DNA from: Propionibacteriales bacterium
Lineage (GTDB): Bacteria > Actinomycetota > Actinomycetes > Propionibacteriales > Nocardioidaceae
Assembly: GCA_026392455.1 (NCBI GenBank)
Contig: JAPLCB010000008.1
Coordinates: forward strand, 372,001-436,000
DNA: 64,000 nt
Direction: 5' to 3'
Below, piece after piece: positions 8,155 to 16,542 of this stretch (positions are counted from its first letter, which is position 1; every line of letters starts with the position of its first letter). Under the pieces are notes generated by a model. That model made no database searches. It worked only from the letters and a program-made list of their open reading frames with translations, and was not told the DNA's origin. The position numbers and the translations under genes are program-made.

Positions 8155-9140
8155 CAGAACCCGTAGGTCCGGTCGACGGCGTCGAGGATCCGGTCCAGGT
8201 CGGGCAGGTAGTCCTCCTCGATCCGGGACGGCGGGTACGGCGTGTCGAACGCCGCGACCCGCAGTACCGGAGCCTCCAGCGAGTAGAAGCAGGTCTCCGC
8301 GAGCCGGGCTGCGATCTCCGCGCCCATCCCGAGGTTCAGGTGCGCCTCGTGGGCAACCACCACGCGCCCGGTGCGACGCACCGACTCCTCCACCGGCCCG
8401 AGGTCCAGCGGCGAGAGCGAGCGCAGGTCGATGACCTCGATCGACCGACCTTCAGCCTCGGCGGCCTCGGCGGCCTTCAGGCAGGTGCGGACCATGGGGC
8501 CGTAGGCGAGCAGGGTGACGTCGGACCCGGGACGCGCCACCTTCGAGGTGAACAGCGGCTGGGCGGCGGAGAGGTCCGCGGTGTCGTCGACCTCCACCTT
8601 GTCGGCGTGGTACTGGCGCTTGGGCTCCAGGAAGATCACCGGGTCGTCGGACGCGATGGCCTGCTGGATCATCACGTAGGCGTCGGCCGGGTTCGAGCAG
8701 GTCACCACCTTCAGGCCGGGGGTGTGCGCGAACTGCGCCTCCGGCGACTCCGAGTGGTGCTCGACCGCACCGATCCCGCCACCGTAGGGGATCCGGATGA
8801 CCATCGACATCTGCACCTTGCCGCGGGTCCGGAAGTGCAGCTTCGCGACCTGGCTGACGATCTGGTCGTACGCCGGATAGACGAAGCCGTCGAACTGGAT
8901 CTCGCACACCGGGCGGTAGCCGCGCATCGCCATTCCGACCGCGGTCCCGATGATCCCGGACTCGGCGAGCGGACTGTCCAGCACCCGGTCGTCCCCGAAA
9001 TCCTTCTGGAGCCCCTCGGTGACCCGGAAGACCCCGCCGAGACGGCCGACGTCCTCGCCCATCAGGGTGACCTTCTCGTCGCCCTCCAGCGCCTTGCGCA
9101 GACCGGCGTTGAGCGCCTTGGCCAACGTCATCCTGGTCAT
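8154..9140 (-). CDS. bkdB: 2-oxoacid dehydrogenase E1 beta subunit
   Basis: 328 residues with the transketolase pyrimidine-binding domain first (GEDVGRLGGVFRVTEGLQ, then DSPLAESGIIGTAVGMAMRG) and the transketolase C-terminal domain after about residue 200. IPYGGGIGAVEHHSES is the typical E1-beta segment. It forms the alpha2beta2 ThDP-dependent decarboxylase with BkdA. The chosen start is ATG at 9140, which overlaps the bkdA stop in an ATGA. A second in-frame Met three codons later is possible. Confidence 0.92.
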   Translation of the reverse strand: MTRMTLAKALNAGLRKALEGDEKVTLMGEDVGRLGGVFRVTEGLQKDFGDDRVLDSPLAESGIIGTAVGMAMRGYRPVCEIQFDGFVYPAYDQIVSQVAKLHFRTRGKVQMSMVIRIPYGGGIGAVEHHSESPEAQFAHTPGLKVVTCSNPADAYVMIQQAIASDDPVIFLEPKRQYHADKVEVDDTADLSAAQPLFTSKVARPGSDVTLLAYGPMVRTCLKAAEAAEAEGRSIEVIDLRSLSPLDLGPVEESVRRTGRVVVAHEAHLNLGMGAEIAARLAETCFYSLEAPVLRVAAFDTPYPPSRIEEDYLPDLDRILDAVDRTYGF

Positions 9141-10276
9141 GCCCCGACCTCCTGACCGGCGGACTCCGAGACGAAGGTGGCGCGATAGGCCGCGTACTCG
9201 TCGCGCTGCCGGGCGAGCTCGTCGGTCTGCTCGACGTACACCTGCTCGAAGATGCCGAGCGGGTCGGGATCGGTGAGTGCCTTGCAGCGCTCGCGGAGCT
9301 GGTGGCCGAGCTCGTCGGCCTCCTCGGCGAGGTCGGCGAACCACTCCGGGCTCGCCAGCCCGTACCGGCTCAGGTACAGCTCGACCCGGGTCAGTGGATC
9401 CTTGGCCCGCCACTGCTCGACCTCCTCGGCCATCCGGTAGCGGGTCGGATCGTCGGTCGTGGTGTGCGCGCCCATCCGGTAGGTGTAGGCCTCGACCAGC
9501 GTCGGGCCGTTCCCCTCCCGGGCGCGCTGCAGCGCGGCGGTGGTGACCGCGTGCACCGCGAGGACGTCGTTCCCGTCGACCCGGACGCCGGGGAAGCCGA
9601 ACCCGCGGGACCGCTGGTAGAGCGGGATCCGGCTCTGCCGGTCCGTGGTCGCCGAGATCGCGAACTGGTTGTTCTGGCAGAAGAAGACCACCGGTGCGTG
9701 GTAGGACGCCGCGAAGACCATCGCCTCGCTGACGTCGCCCTGCGCCGTGGCGCCGTCGCCGAAGTAGGCGATCACCGCGGTGTCGCGCTCGCTGTCGCCG
9801 GTCCCGACGAGGCCGTCGCGCTGGACCCCCATCGCGTACCCGGTGGCGTGCAACGCCTGGGCGCCGATGACGACGGTGTAGTTGGCGAAGTTGTGCTCGC
9901 GGGGGTCCCAGTCCCCCTGGTCGCAGCCGCGGTACAGCGAGAGCACCCGGAGCGGGTCGAGCCCACGGCAGTAGGCGACCCCGTGCTCGCGGTACGTCGG
10001 GAAGGCGAAGTCCTGGGTCGCCAGGGCCCGACCGGAACCGATCTGGGCCGCTTCCTGGCCGAGCAGCTGGGCCCACAGGCCGAGCTCGCCGTGGCGTTGG
10101 AGAGCGGTCGACTCGGTATCGATGCGGCGGGTCAGCACCATGTCGCGGTAGAGCCCGCGGATGGTGGCCGCCTCGTCGGCGGCCCCGCTGTCGAAGCGGT
10201 AGTCCGGATGCTCGACCCGCTCCCCGTCGGGAGTGAGGAGCTGAACGAACTGCTGGTCGGGGTCGCTGGCGCCCAT
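9137..10276 (-). CDS. bkdA: 2-oxoacid dehydrogenase E1 alpha subunit
   Basis: 379 residues. The ThDP/Mg motif is clear: GDG in FGDGATAQGDVSEAM followed by FFCQNNQFAIS (GDG...NN). A phosphorylation-loop-like region YRMGAHTTTDDPTRYR follows. The N-terminal FPTYREHG segment is typical of actinobacterial BkdA/PdhA-type proteins. It decarboxylates 2-oxoacids (probably those of Val, Leu and Ile) and passes the acyl group to BkdC. It is the first gene of the bkdABC operon. The 181-bp gap upstream is a divergent promoter region shared with the exporter gene; I recognise no regulator site there. Confidence 0.9.
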   Translation of the reverse strand: MGASDPDQQFVQLLTPDGERVEHPDYRFDSGAADEAATIRGLYRDMVLTRRIDTESTALQRHGELGLWAQLLGQEAAQIGSGRALATQDFAFPTYREHGVAYCRGLDPLRVLSLYRGCDQGDWDPREHNFANYTVVIGAQALHATGYAMGVQRDGLVGTGDSERDTAVIAYFGDGATAQGDVSEAMVFAASYHAPVVFFCQNNQFAISATTDRQSRIPLYQRSRGFGFPGVRVDGNDVLAVHAVTTAALQRAREGNGPTLVEAYTYRMGAHTTTDDPTRYRMAEEVEQWRAKDPLTRVELYLSRYGLASPEWFADLAEEADELGHQLRERCKALTDPDPLGIFEQVYVEQTDELARQRDEYAAYRATFVSESAGQEVGA

Positions 10277-10457
10277 GACGTCTCCTGTGGTTCAGCGAGG
10301 CGGGGTCTCCGCGATCGCATTCGGCAGTTGCTGTCCCGGACCGCTTGCACAGGGGTGGCGTGCAGTGTGATCCGGAACACGGTGTCGCTTCACGGTACCC
10401 AGACAAGGGCCGAGTTCGCCAACCAACTCGTCGGTAACGTTCTGGCACAGTGGCGGG

Positions 10458-11408
10458 GTGACCGTCGCGCCCATCAGGAACCCGGCTCCGGCCGGCCTGG
10501 TCGCGGCCGCTCTGCTGGTGGTCTACGTGGTCTGGGGCTCGACCTACCTGGGGATCCGGGTGGTCGTCGACGAAGCACCCCCGCTGACCGCGATGGGCTC
10601 CCGCTACCTCCTCGCCGGGGTGCTCGTCGGCCTGGTGCTCGTCGGCCGGAGCGGTTGGCGCCGGCTGCGGATCACCCGCCGCCAGCTGGTCGGCTGCAGC
10701 ATCCTCGGCCTGTTGCTCCCGGTGCTCGGCAACGGGTTGGTCTCGGTCGGCGAGGCGCAGGGAGCCCCGTCGGGGGTCACCGCCCTGCTGGTGGCGGTCG
10801 CGCCCCTGATGATCACGATCTTCCGGTTCGCCTCCGGCGACCGCCCGCACCGGCTCAGCGTGCTGGGCGTGGTCCTGGGTCTGGGTGGCCTGGGCTACCT
10901 GGTCCTGGCCGGTCGCACCGGGAGCGCCGACGAGCAGGTCCCGCTGGCAGCAGCGCTGATCGTCTTCCTGGCCAGCACCTGCTGGGCGTTCGGCTCCTGG
11001 GTGCAGCCCCGGCTAACGCTCCCCGACGACGCCTTCGTGATGACCGTCTACGAGATGGTCAGCGGCGGGCTGGTGCTGCTGGTGGCCGGATTCCTGCGGG
11101 GAGAGCGGGCCAGCCCGGGCGAGTACTCGATGCACGCCTGGTTGGCCTGGGGGTACCTGGTGGTGTTCGGCGCGATGATCGCGTTCTCGGCGTACGTCTG
11201 GCTGCTGGGCAACGCACCGATCTCGCTGGTCGCGACCTACGCCTACGTGAACCCGGTGGTCGCCGTTCTCCTCGGAGCCCTGATCCTCGACGAGCCGGTG
11301 ACGGGCCCGGTCGTGGTGGGCGGCGTGGTGATCGTGATCGCGGTGGCGCTGGTGATCTCCGTGGAACGGTCCCGCCGAGCGTCGCCGAGGACCGCTCGAA
11401 ATGTCTAG
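10458..11408 (+). CDS. EamA/DMT superfamily exporter (YedA-like)
   Basis: 316 residues with about ten hydrophobic segments arranged as two EamA repeats (about 15-140 and 155-300). The first begins VVYVVWGSTYLGIRV, the usual DMT signature, and the second contains APISLVATYAYVNPVVAVLLG. Family members export amino acids or small metabolites. The GTG start at 10458 is the only one that keeps the first helix whole. The gene diverges from bkdABC, which could suggest export of branched-chain-related metabolites, but this is only positional. The stop codon lies inside an inverted repeat. Confidence 0.85.
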   Translation: MTVAPIRNPAPAGLVAAALLVVYVVWGSTYLGIRVVVDEAPPLTAMGSRYLLAGVLVGLVLVGRSGWRRLRITRRQLVGCSILGLLLPVLGNGLVSVGEAQGAPSGVTALLVAVAPLMITIFRFASGDRPHRLSVLGVVLGLGGLGYLVLAGRTGSADEQVPLAAALIVFLASTCWAFGSWVQPRLTLPDDAFVMTVYEMVSGGLVLLVAGFLRGERASPGEYSMHAWLAWGYLVVFGAMIAFSAYVWLLGNAPISLVATYAYVNPVVAVLLGALILDEPVTGPVVVGGVVIVIAVALVISVERSRRASPRTARNV

Positions 11409-11440
11409 TCCTGTTCGAGACATTTAGCCTGTTTTACAGG
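11399..11440 (+). promoter_or_regulatory. Paired inverted repeats before the ETR1-like operon
   Basis: AAATGTCT (11399-11406) pairs with AGACATTT (11418-11425). A second small palindrome CCTGT-TTT-ACAGG lies at 11428-11440. The stretch to about 11480 is unusually AT-rich for this genome. It could act as a terminator for the exporter, an operator/promoter for the signalling operon, or both. Confidence 0.4.
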
Positions 11441-11519
11441 GTTCTATTCCTTTCATCCTCATTCGATCTACGCTGATAGCTGGTCCGTACGTCGGGGGGC
11501 GTGTGGAGGAGGGATGCCG

Positions 11520-12248
11520 ATGAACGGCTTGTCGGTCGGAGCGAGCCCGCTCGCCCACGGCGTGCACTACGGCGTCCTCGTCCTCGGTCTCCTCGGCCTG
11601 CTGGCCGTCCTCGGCCCGCAGTGGGTCGGGACGCCCCGGTCCCGCGGCCCGCGCGACGAGCACGAGTACCGGGTCGCCGACCTGCAGGCCCGGATCGCGT
11701 CCGGATCGCTGGGCACGTCGCTGGGCACGTCGACCCCGGTCCGGCACCGGACGCCGACGTACTACGCCCCCGACCTGAGCACCGTCCTCGTCCCGCTCCT
11801 GGTGGTCAGCTCGACGGCTGCTGCCGGGGTCCATGCGGCGGTCGCACCGGCACACTTCCGGGAGCTGCCGCTGTTCGGGACCTTCTTCACCCTCTGCGCC
11901 CTGGCCCAGGTGATCTGGTCCACGGCGGCGGTCCTGGTCCCCGGGAGGAACGTGCTGGTCGTCGGGGTCGTCGGCAACGCGGCGGTCCTGCTGCTCTGGC
12001 TCGCCACCCGGACCATCGGCCTCCCGTTCGGGTTGCTGCCGTCCCCGGAGGCGGTCGGCCCGTGGGACCTGTGCTGCGCGACCTGGGAAGCCGTGGTGGT
12101 CGTCGGCGGCCTCGTCCTCCTCCGTCGTGGCGCCGACACCCCGATGACCTTGCCCGGGTACGACGACTGGCCGAGCTCAGCCAGGCTCTGGCTGCTCGGG
12201 TCCGTCATCGTCCTCGGAGCCCTGACCGCGAGCGGAGCACACGGATGA
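11520..12248 (+). CDS. Membrane protein, first gene of the ETR1-like signalling operon
   Basis: 242 residues with about five hydrophobic segments: near 10-30, then after a polar loop about 85-105, 118-140, 147-167 and 190-235. I do not recognise the family. AGGAGG at 11507-11512 sits one base before the ATG at 11514 but seven bases before the ATG at 11520, so 11520 is the better start. The stop overlaps the next ATG (ATGA), so it is translationally coupled to the receptor-like protein. A role as membrane partner or ligand-handling subunit of the sensor is inference from position only. Confidence 0.65.
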   Translation: MNGLSVGASPLAHGVHYGVLVLGLLGLLAVLGPQWVGTPRSRGPRDEHEYRVADLQARIASGSLGTSLGTSTPVRHRTPTYYAPDLSTVLVPLLVVSSTAAAGVHAAVAPAHFRELPLFGTFFTLCALAQVIWSTAAVLVPGRNVLVVGVVGNAAVLLLWLATRTIGLPFGLLPSPEAVGPWDLCCATWEAVVVVGGLVLLRRGADTPMTLPGYDDWPSSARLWLLGSVIVLGALTASGAHG

Positions 12249-12844
12249 CGTCATGGCAGGTCGGACTCGTGTGCAACGCGATCATCATGGTCGCCTACCT
12301 CTTGATCACGCTGGCGATCGTGGTGCCACTGGCGCGCAGCCACCAGCTCCGGACCAACCCGCTGGGGGCTGCGACGGGGGCGATCTTCTTCACCTGCTCG
12401 GTGCACCACGGCGCCCATGCTCTGCACATGCTGCTGCCAGCCTTCGGGGTCGGTGACGACCAGGGCCTGGCGATGCGGGCTGCCTGGGGGTGGCCGCTGG
12501 CGCTCTGGGACGTCGTCGGGGCACTCACCGCGATGTACTACTGGACGCTGCGCCGCAACTACTCCTCCCTCATGCACGGAGCCCAGCTCTTCGACGACCT
12601 GCGCCAACGCGAACGGCAGGCCCTGGAGCTGCACGACTCGGTCCTGCAAGGGCTCGTCGTGGCCAAGATGGCCCTCGACCTGAACCAGCCCGGCCGCTCG
12701 CAGGAGGCGCTCGCCTCCTCGATCGAGGCCGCCAGCCGCATCATCACCGACCTACTGGGCAACGGCGCGGACGGCCACAGCCTGGTGCGCTCCACCCCGG
12801 CCCTCCTCGAGAAGCCGGTGACCCCCGGGGAACCGACGCCGTGA
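12245..12844 (+). CDS. Ethylene-receptor-like membrane sensor with phosphoacceptor helix, no ATPase domain
   Basis: 199 residues. Three membrane helices (about 6-29, 40-64, 77-104) align without gaps to the plant ETR1 ethylene-binding domain as I recall it: N11 with Asp25, Y18 with Tyr32, I21 with Ile35, T22 with Pro36, C51 with Cys65 and H55 with His69. Cys65 and His69 bind copper in ETR1. The sensor is followed by an HPK7/HisKA_3-type dimerisation helix with ELHDSVLQGL, making H130 the likely phosphoacceptor. No HATPase domain follows; the protein stops after a short tail. It overlaps both neighbours by four bases, and the next gene supplies an ATPase domain. Sensor assignment is moderate; ligand is unproven. 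Confidence 0.65.
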   Translation: MTSWQVGLVCNAIIMVAYLLITLAIVVPLARSHQLRTNPLGAATGAIFFTCSVHHGAHALHMLLPAFGVGDDQGLAMRAAWGWPLALWDVVGALTAMYYWTLRRNYSSLMHGAQLFDDLRQRERQALELHDSVLQGLVVAKMALDLNQPGRSQEALASSIEAASRIITDLLGNGADGHSLVRSTPALLEKPVTPGEPTP

Positions 12845-14283
12845 CGATCGACGTCCTCGGCTCCGGGACCCTGCGGGTGGTGATCGTCGACGACACCGCC
12901 GACCTGCGTGAGCTGCTCCGGCACGCCCTGGTCCGCGGGGGCATGGCCGTGGTCGGCGAGGCCGGTGACGGTGCCGCCGGGATCGAGGTCGTTCGCTCCA
13001 CCCAGCCCGACGTCGTGCTGCTCGACCTGTCGATGCCGGTGATGGACGGGCTGGAAGCACTCCCGAAGATCCGAGCCCTGGCCCCGCAGACGCGGGTGAT
13101 CGTCCTGTCGGGTTTCGAGGCCACCCAGATGGCCGAGCGCGCGCTGGCGATCGGGGCGGACGGCTATCTCCAGAAGGGCGCTTCCCTCGGCCGCATCCTC
13201 GACCAGATCCGCGACATCGTCGGGGACCGCCCAGGTCCGCCGGCAACGCCGGGCGAGGTCGAGGTGGTCGCTCCCGTGGTCCTCGCACCAGTGGACGCAC
13301 CGGCTCATGACGTGACCACCGCGCAGGCACCCCCGCTCTGGGACGCTGTCTCCCTGGCACCGTTCGCCATCCTCGAGATCGGCGCCGACCCGCCGTACCG
13401 CCTGGTGTCCATCAACGCCGCCGGTCGCTCGTTGCTGTGCGTGGACCCCCTTCCCAGCGAGCCCCTCGCCGATGTCGCCCCGGAGATCGCCGCAGCCATC
13501 TCCAACAGCAGGCTGACCGGCGACGGCGAGTTCGAGGCCAACGTCCAGGACCGTCCGGTCCGGGTCACGTTGCGGCACACGGCGACCTCCCTGCTGATCT
13601 ACCTGCACGAGATCACCGACGAGATCGGCCACCTGCGCAGCGCGATCGCGACGACGGCGCACGAGATCCGCGGACCGGTCGCGGTCCTCTGCGCGATCAC
13701 CGAGACGATCCTCGAGGAAGAGCTCGAGACCCGGCACGTCGAACGTCTGATGACCGCGATCGGTCGGCAGTCGCGGCTGCTCGACAGCATCACCGGAGAC
13801 CTGCTCGTCGCGGCCCAGGTCCAGCGCGGCACCTTGCGCATCGACTCCCGGACCTTCGACCCGATCCCGGTCGTGACAGCGGTGATGGAGGACCACGGGC
13901 TCACCCACGAGGCGCTCGACGTCGAGGACCGGCGGCAGGTGCACGCCGATCCTCTCCGCCTGCAGCAGATGCTCGGCAACCTGATCTCCAACGCGCGCAA
14001 GTACGGCGAACCGCCGATCCGGATCCGGATCCGGTCCGGCTCGGAGGTCAGCCGCCAGGTCTGCATCGACGTCGAGGACCGGGGGCCGGGCGTGCCCCCG
14101 GACTTCCAACCCCAGCTCTTCCGGGAGTTCAGCAGGGCCGGTGGGACCGTTGCGGCTGGCTCCGGGCTCGGGCTCAACGTGGTCCAGACCCTGGCCCAGG
14201 CCCAGGGCGGCTCGGTCAGCTACCAACCACGCGTCGGTACCGGTGCGGTCTTCACCCTGAGCCTTCCCGCCGCGGGCGGCTAG
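12841..14283 (+). CDS. Receiver-PAS-histidine kinase hybrid
   Basis: 480 residues, GTG start overlapping the previous stop. An N-terminal receiver domain (about 11-125) has the phosphoacceptor D62 in VVLLDLSMP and K112; the residue after K112 is Gly, not the usual Pro. A PAS-like region (about 165-245) follows, then a HisKA domain with TTAHEIRGPVAVL and a complete HATPase (N box NLISNARKYG, DRGPGVPPDF, GSGLGLNVV). This reverses the usual kinase-then-receiver order. A plausible path is phosphotransfer between H130 of the upstream protein and D62 here. A hairpin terminator follows the stop. Confidence 0.85.
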   Translation: MTIDVLGSGTLRVVIVDDTADLRELLRHALVRGGMAVVGEAGDGAAGIEVVRSTQPDVVLLDLSMPVMDGLEALPKIRALAPQTRVIVLSGFEATQMAERALAIGADGYLQKGASLGRILDQIRDIVGDRPGPPATPGEVEVVAPVVLAPVDAPAHDVTTAQAPPLWDAVSLAPFAILEIGADPPYRLVSINAAGRSLLCVDPLPSEPLADVAPEIAAAISNSRLTGDGEFEANVQDRPVRVTLRHTATSLLIYLHEITDEIGHLRSAIATTAHEIRGPVAVLCAITETILEEELETRHVERLMTAIGRQSRLLDSITGDLLVAAQVQRGTLRIDSRTFDPIPVVTAVMEDHGLTHEALDVEDRRQVHADPLRLQQMLGNLISNARKYGEPPIRIRIRSGSEVSRQVCIDVEDRGPGVPPDFQPQLFREFSRAGGTVAAGSGLGLNVVQTLAQAQGGSVSYQPRVGTGAVFTLSLPAAGG

Positions 14284-14296
14284 CGCAGCAGGGTGC

Positions 14297-14334
14297 GATG
14301 CGTGCCCGGAAGCTCCCACTCCCGGGCACGCATC
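14297..14334 (+). terminator. Hairpin ending the ETR1-like operon
   Basis: A perfect 13-bp stem (GATGCGTGCCCGG with CCGGGCACGCATC) and a 12-base loop, followed by TTCCG, 14 bases after the stop codon. Confidence 0.7.
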
Positions 14335-14646
14335 TTCCGAAGCCGCGTTGGAGCGTTCTGTACGGCGGTGGGCCAAGGGGGGTTTGGCTCTGCACGCCCG
14401 ATCCAACGTCTGGGGGCTGGCTTCGGCGTCTGTGGCGGTGCTCCCCCTTGCTGACCCTGGCTGACCCTGGCTGACTTCTGAGTACGGGCTCCTGAGGTCA
14501 CTAGAGTGCCGCCGGGCCAGTTGCGGCAAGCAGTTCCCCGGCGGAACCGCCCCGTGGACTAGCCCGCCCGGCGTCCGGAGTGGACCACTGAATCGCCCGA
14601 ACCGGGATGCGCACCGCAAATCTTCGGCGCGGCCTACGCTGTGCTC
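14335..14646. other. Gene-free stretch with short direct repeats
   Basis: No coding region with plausible composition is seen here. It contains CTGACCCTGG twice in tandem plus a third partial CTGAC (14451-14475). The rest probably holds the promoter of the downstream membrane-protein gene; I cannot place a -10/-35 pair with confidence. Confidence 0.5.
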
Positions 14647-15024
14647 ATGAAGTACGTGACCTGGTTGATCGCCAACGCGCTCGCCGTCGGCGCCGCGGTC
14701 TGGCTCTTCTCCGGCATCTCGCTGGCGGGCGCCGACACCGACCGGGACAAGATCGTCTCGCTGCTGGTGGTCGGCGCCATCTTCGGGGTCGTCACCTCGG
14801 TGGTCCGACCGGTCGTCAACCTGTTGTCGTTGCCGCTGATCGTCCTGACCCTCGGTTTCATGCTGCTGGTCACCAACGGCCTGATGCTGCTGCTGACCGA
14901 CAGGATCGCGGACACCTTCGGCCTGCACTTCGCCGTCGACGGGTTCTGGACCGCCTTCTGGGGCGCGATCGTGATCTCGATCGCCGGCGTGATCGTCGAC
15001 GCCGTGCTGCCCTCCCACGACTGA
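14647..15024 (+). CDS. Phage-holin family 4 (PF04020-type) membrane protein
   Basis: 125 residues with four hydrophobic helices and the family pattern VVRPVVNLLSLPLIVLTLG in the centre, where RP(V/I)...L.LP is diagnostic. Despite the name, these are chromosomal envelope proteins of unknown role in many bacteria, and no phage genes surround this one. ATG at 14647 is preferred over the GTG two codons earlier. It lies six bases before the phosphatase gene and is probably co-transcribed with it. Confidence 0.8.
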   Translation: MKYVTWLIANALAVGAAVWLFSGISLAGADTDRDKIVSLLVVGAIFGVVTSVVRPVVNLLSLPLIVLTLGFMLLVTNGLMLLLTDRIADTFGLHFAVDGFWTAFWGAIVISIAGVIVDAVLPSHD

Positions 15025-15030
15025 GGTCCC

Positions 15031-15519
15031 GTGCCGGCACTTCGGATCGCGCTGGTGTGCCTCGGCAACATCTGCCGGTCCCCCACCGCGGACGTCGTCC
15101 TGAACCAGCGGCTGCGCGACGCCGGGCTGGACCACGCGGTCACCGCGGAGAGCTGCGGCACCGGCGACTGGCACGTCGGGGAGCCGATGGACCCTCGCAC
15201 GGCGCGGGTCCTCACCGCTGCCGGGTACGACGCCAGCCGGCACCGGGCGCGGACGTTCGGGCCGGCCTGGTTCGACCACGACCTGATCCTGACGATGGAC
15301 GCGAGCAACCACACCGACGTGCTGGCGTCGCTCCCGGTCGACCGTCACGACCGGGTCCGACTCTTCCGCAGCTGGGACCCCGAGCGTGATCCGGACCAGC
15401 CCGTCCCCGACGTCCCGGATCCCTGGTACGGCGGCCCGGCTGGCTTCGCCGACGTCCTCACGATCGTCGAGCGGACCTGTACGGCTCTGGTGGCCGACCT
15501 CGAGGGGGCTGGTCAGTAG
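15031..15519 (+). CDS. Low-molecular-weight protein tyrosine phosphatase family; possible ribulosamine-5-phosphatase
   Basis: 162 residues with the P-loop CLGNICRS at 10-17 (nucleophile C10, R16) and the general-acid motif as DPWYGG near 130. Length and motifs fit the LMW-PTP family (PtpA/YwlE). The next gene is a fructosamine-kinase homologue. In bacteria this pairing has been linked experimentally to repair of ribulosamine/erythrulosamine adducts, where the phosphatase dephosphorylates sugar 5-phosphate adducts on proteins. That role is favoured here by context but not proven by sequence. GTG start at 15031. Confidence 0.85.
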   Translation: MPALRIALVCLGNICRSPTADVVLNQRLRDAGLDHAVTAESCGTGDWHVGEPMDPRTARVLTAAGYDASRHRARTFGPAWFDHDLILTMDASNHTDVLASLPVDRHDRVRLFRSWDPERDPDQPVPDVPDPWYGGPAGFADVLTIVERTCTALVADLEGAGQ

Positions 15520-15663
15520 ACCGACCGAGGGTCAGGATGACCCCATGATCCTCGCTTCGCTCGTCAACGGGCTCTCGACCCTCCCCCTGGCACCGCGACG
15601 AAGCTCAGCGCTGTGCCGCGGATGGGGCCTCGAGCAAGCTCGGGCGCTCGGTAGCCTCGGCCC

Positions 15664-16524
15664 ATGACCCGGATGAGGACGGTCGCGGAACGGGCCGAGC
15701 AGGTGCTGGGCACCGCGGTCGTCTCCACGTCCCCGGTGGCTGGCGGCGACACCTGCACGTCCAACCGGCTGCGACTCAGCGACGGGCGCTCGGTGCTGAT
15801 GAAGACCCGACCGAACGCACCGACCGGGTTCTTCGAGGCGGAGGCCCGCGCCCTGCGGTGGCTGGCCGAACCCGCGGTGGTCCCGGTCGTCGAGGTCCTC
15901 GGGGTGCAGGCCGACTGCCTGATCCTCGCCTGGGTCGAGCCGAACCGCCCGGGCCCGGAGGCAGCCACCGAGCTCGGCACCGGACTGGCCCGGCTCCATG
16001 CCAGCGGGGCGCCCACCTTCGGGGCCGACGCCGACGGCTTCATCGGAAGCCTGCCGCTGCCGAACCGGCCGGCGGACACCTGGCCGGAGTTCTTCGCGGT
16101 ACGCCGAGTGCTCCCCTACCTGCGCCTGGCCGTCGACCGGGGCCAGATCAGCGAGGCCGACGCCGCGGCGGTCGACGGCGTGGTCCGCCGCATCGTCGAG
16201 CTCGCCGGCCCGTCCGAACCACCCGCCCGGATCCACGGCGACCTGTGGTCGGGCAACGTGGTCTGGAACGCTGACCGGCACGCGGTGCTGATCGACCCGT
16301 CGGCGTACGGCGGCCACCGGGAGACCGACCTCGCGATGCTCGCGCTGTTCGGGATTCCCCAGCAGGGGCGGATCGTGGCGGCGTACACCGAGGCGTTCCC
16401 GCTCAACGACGGCTGGGAGGAGCGCCAGCCGCTCCACCAGCTCTTCCCGCTCCTGGTGCACGCGGCCCTGATGGGCGGCCGGTACGGGGTGCTCGCCGGC
16501 GACGCAGCCAGAAAGCTGCTCTGA
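15664..16524 (+). CDS. Fructosamine kinase family protein (protein deglycation)
   Basis: 286 residues with the fructosamine-3-kinase/aminoglycoside-phosphotransferase fold: the ATP-binding lysine in SVLMKTRPNAP, the catalytic loop IHGDLWSGNVVW, and the metal-binding VLIDPSAYGGHRETDLAM segment. All are complete. Bacterial members mostly phosphorylate ribulosamines and erythrulosamines on O3, destabilising the adduct and freeing the protein amine. It lies 144 bp after the LMW phosphatase, same direction; no gene is seen in the gap. ATG start at 15664. Confidence 0.88.
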   Translation: MTRMRTVAERAEQVLGTAVVSTSPVAGGDTCTSNRLRLSDGRSVLMKTRPNAPTGFFEAEARALRWLAEPAVVPVVEVLGVQADCLILAWVEPNRPGPEAATELGTGLARLHASGAPTFGADADGFIGSLPLPNRPADTWPEFFAVRRVLPYLRLAVDRGQISEADAAAVDGVVRRIVELAGPSEPPARIHGDLWSGNVVWNADRHAVLIDPSAYGGHRETDLAMLALFGIPQQGRIVAAYTEAFPLNDGWEERQPLHQLFPLLVHAALMGGRYGVLAGDAARKLL

Positions 16525-16542
16525 GCTGCGAGGTGCCCGTGA

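Noticed and set aside
14451-14475. Short CTGACCCTGG repeats as a possible CRISPR or iteron
   Set aside because: Only two full copies plus a partial one, directly adjacent with no spacers, and no cas or replication gene nearby.
14647-15024. Prophage remnant because of the 'phage holin' family protein
   Set aside because: The family is chromosomal in many bacteria, and no endolysin, tail, integrase or attachment repeat is nearby.
12559-15348. A 929-codon minus-strand open frame, and similar long antisense frames such as 30833-33601 (+) and 15532-17241 (-)
   Set aside because: They run opposite well-supported genes, are rich in Arg, Gly, Ala, Asp and Val from high-GC antisense codons, and show no domain motifs.
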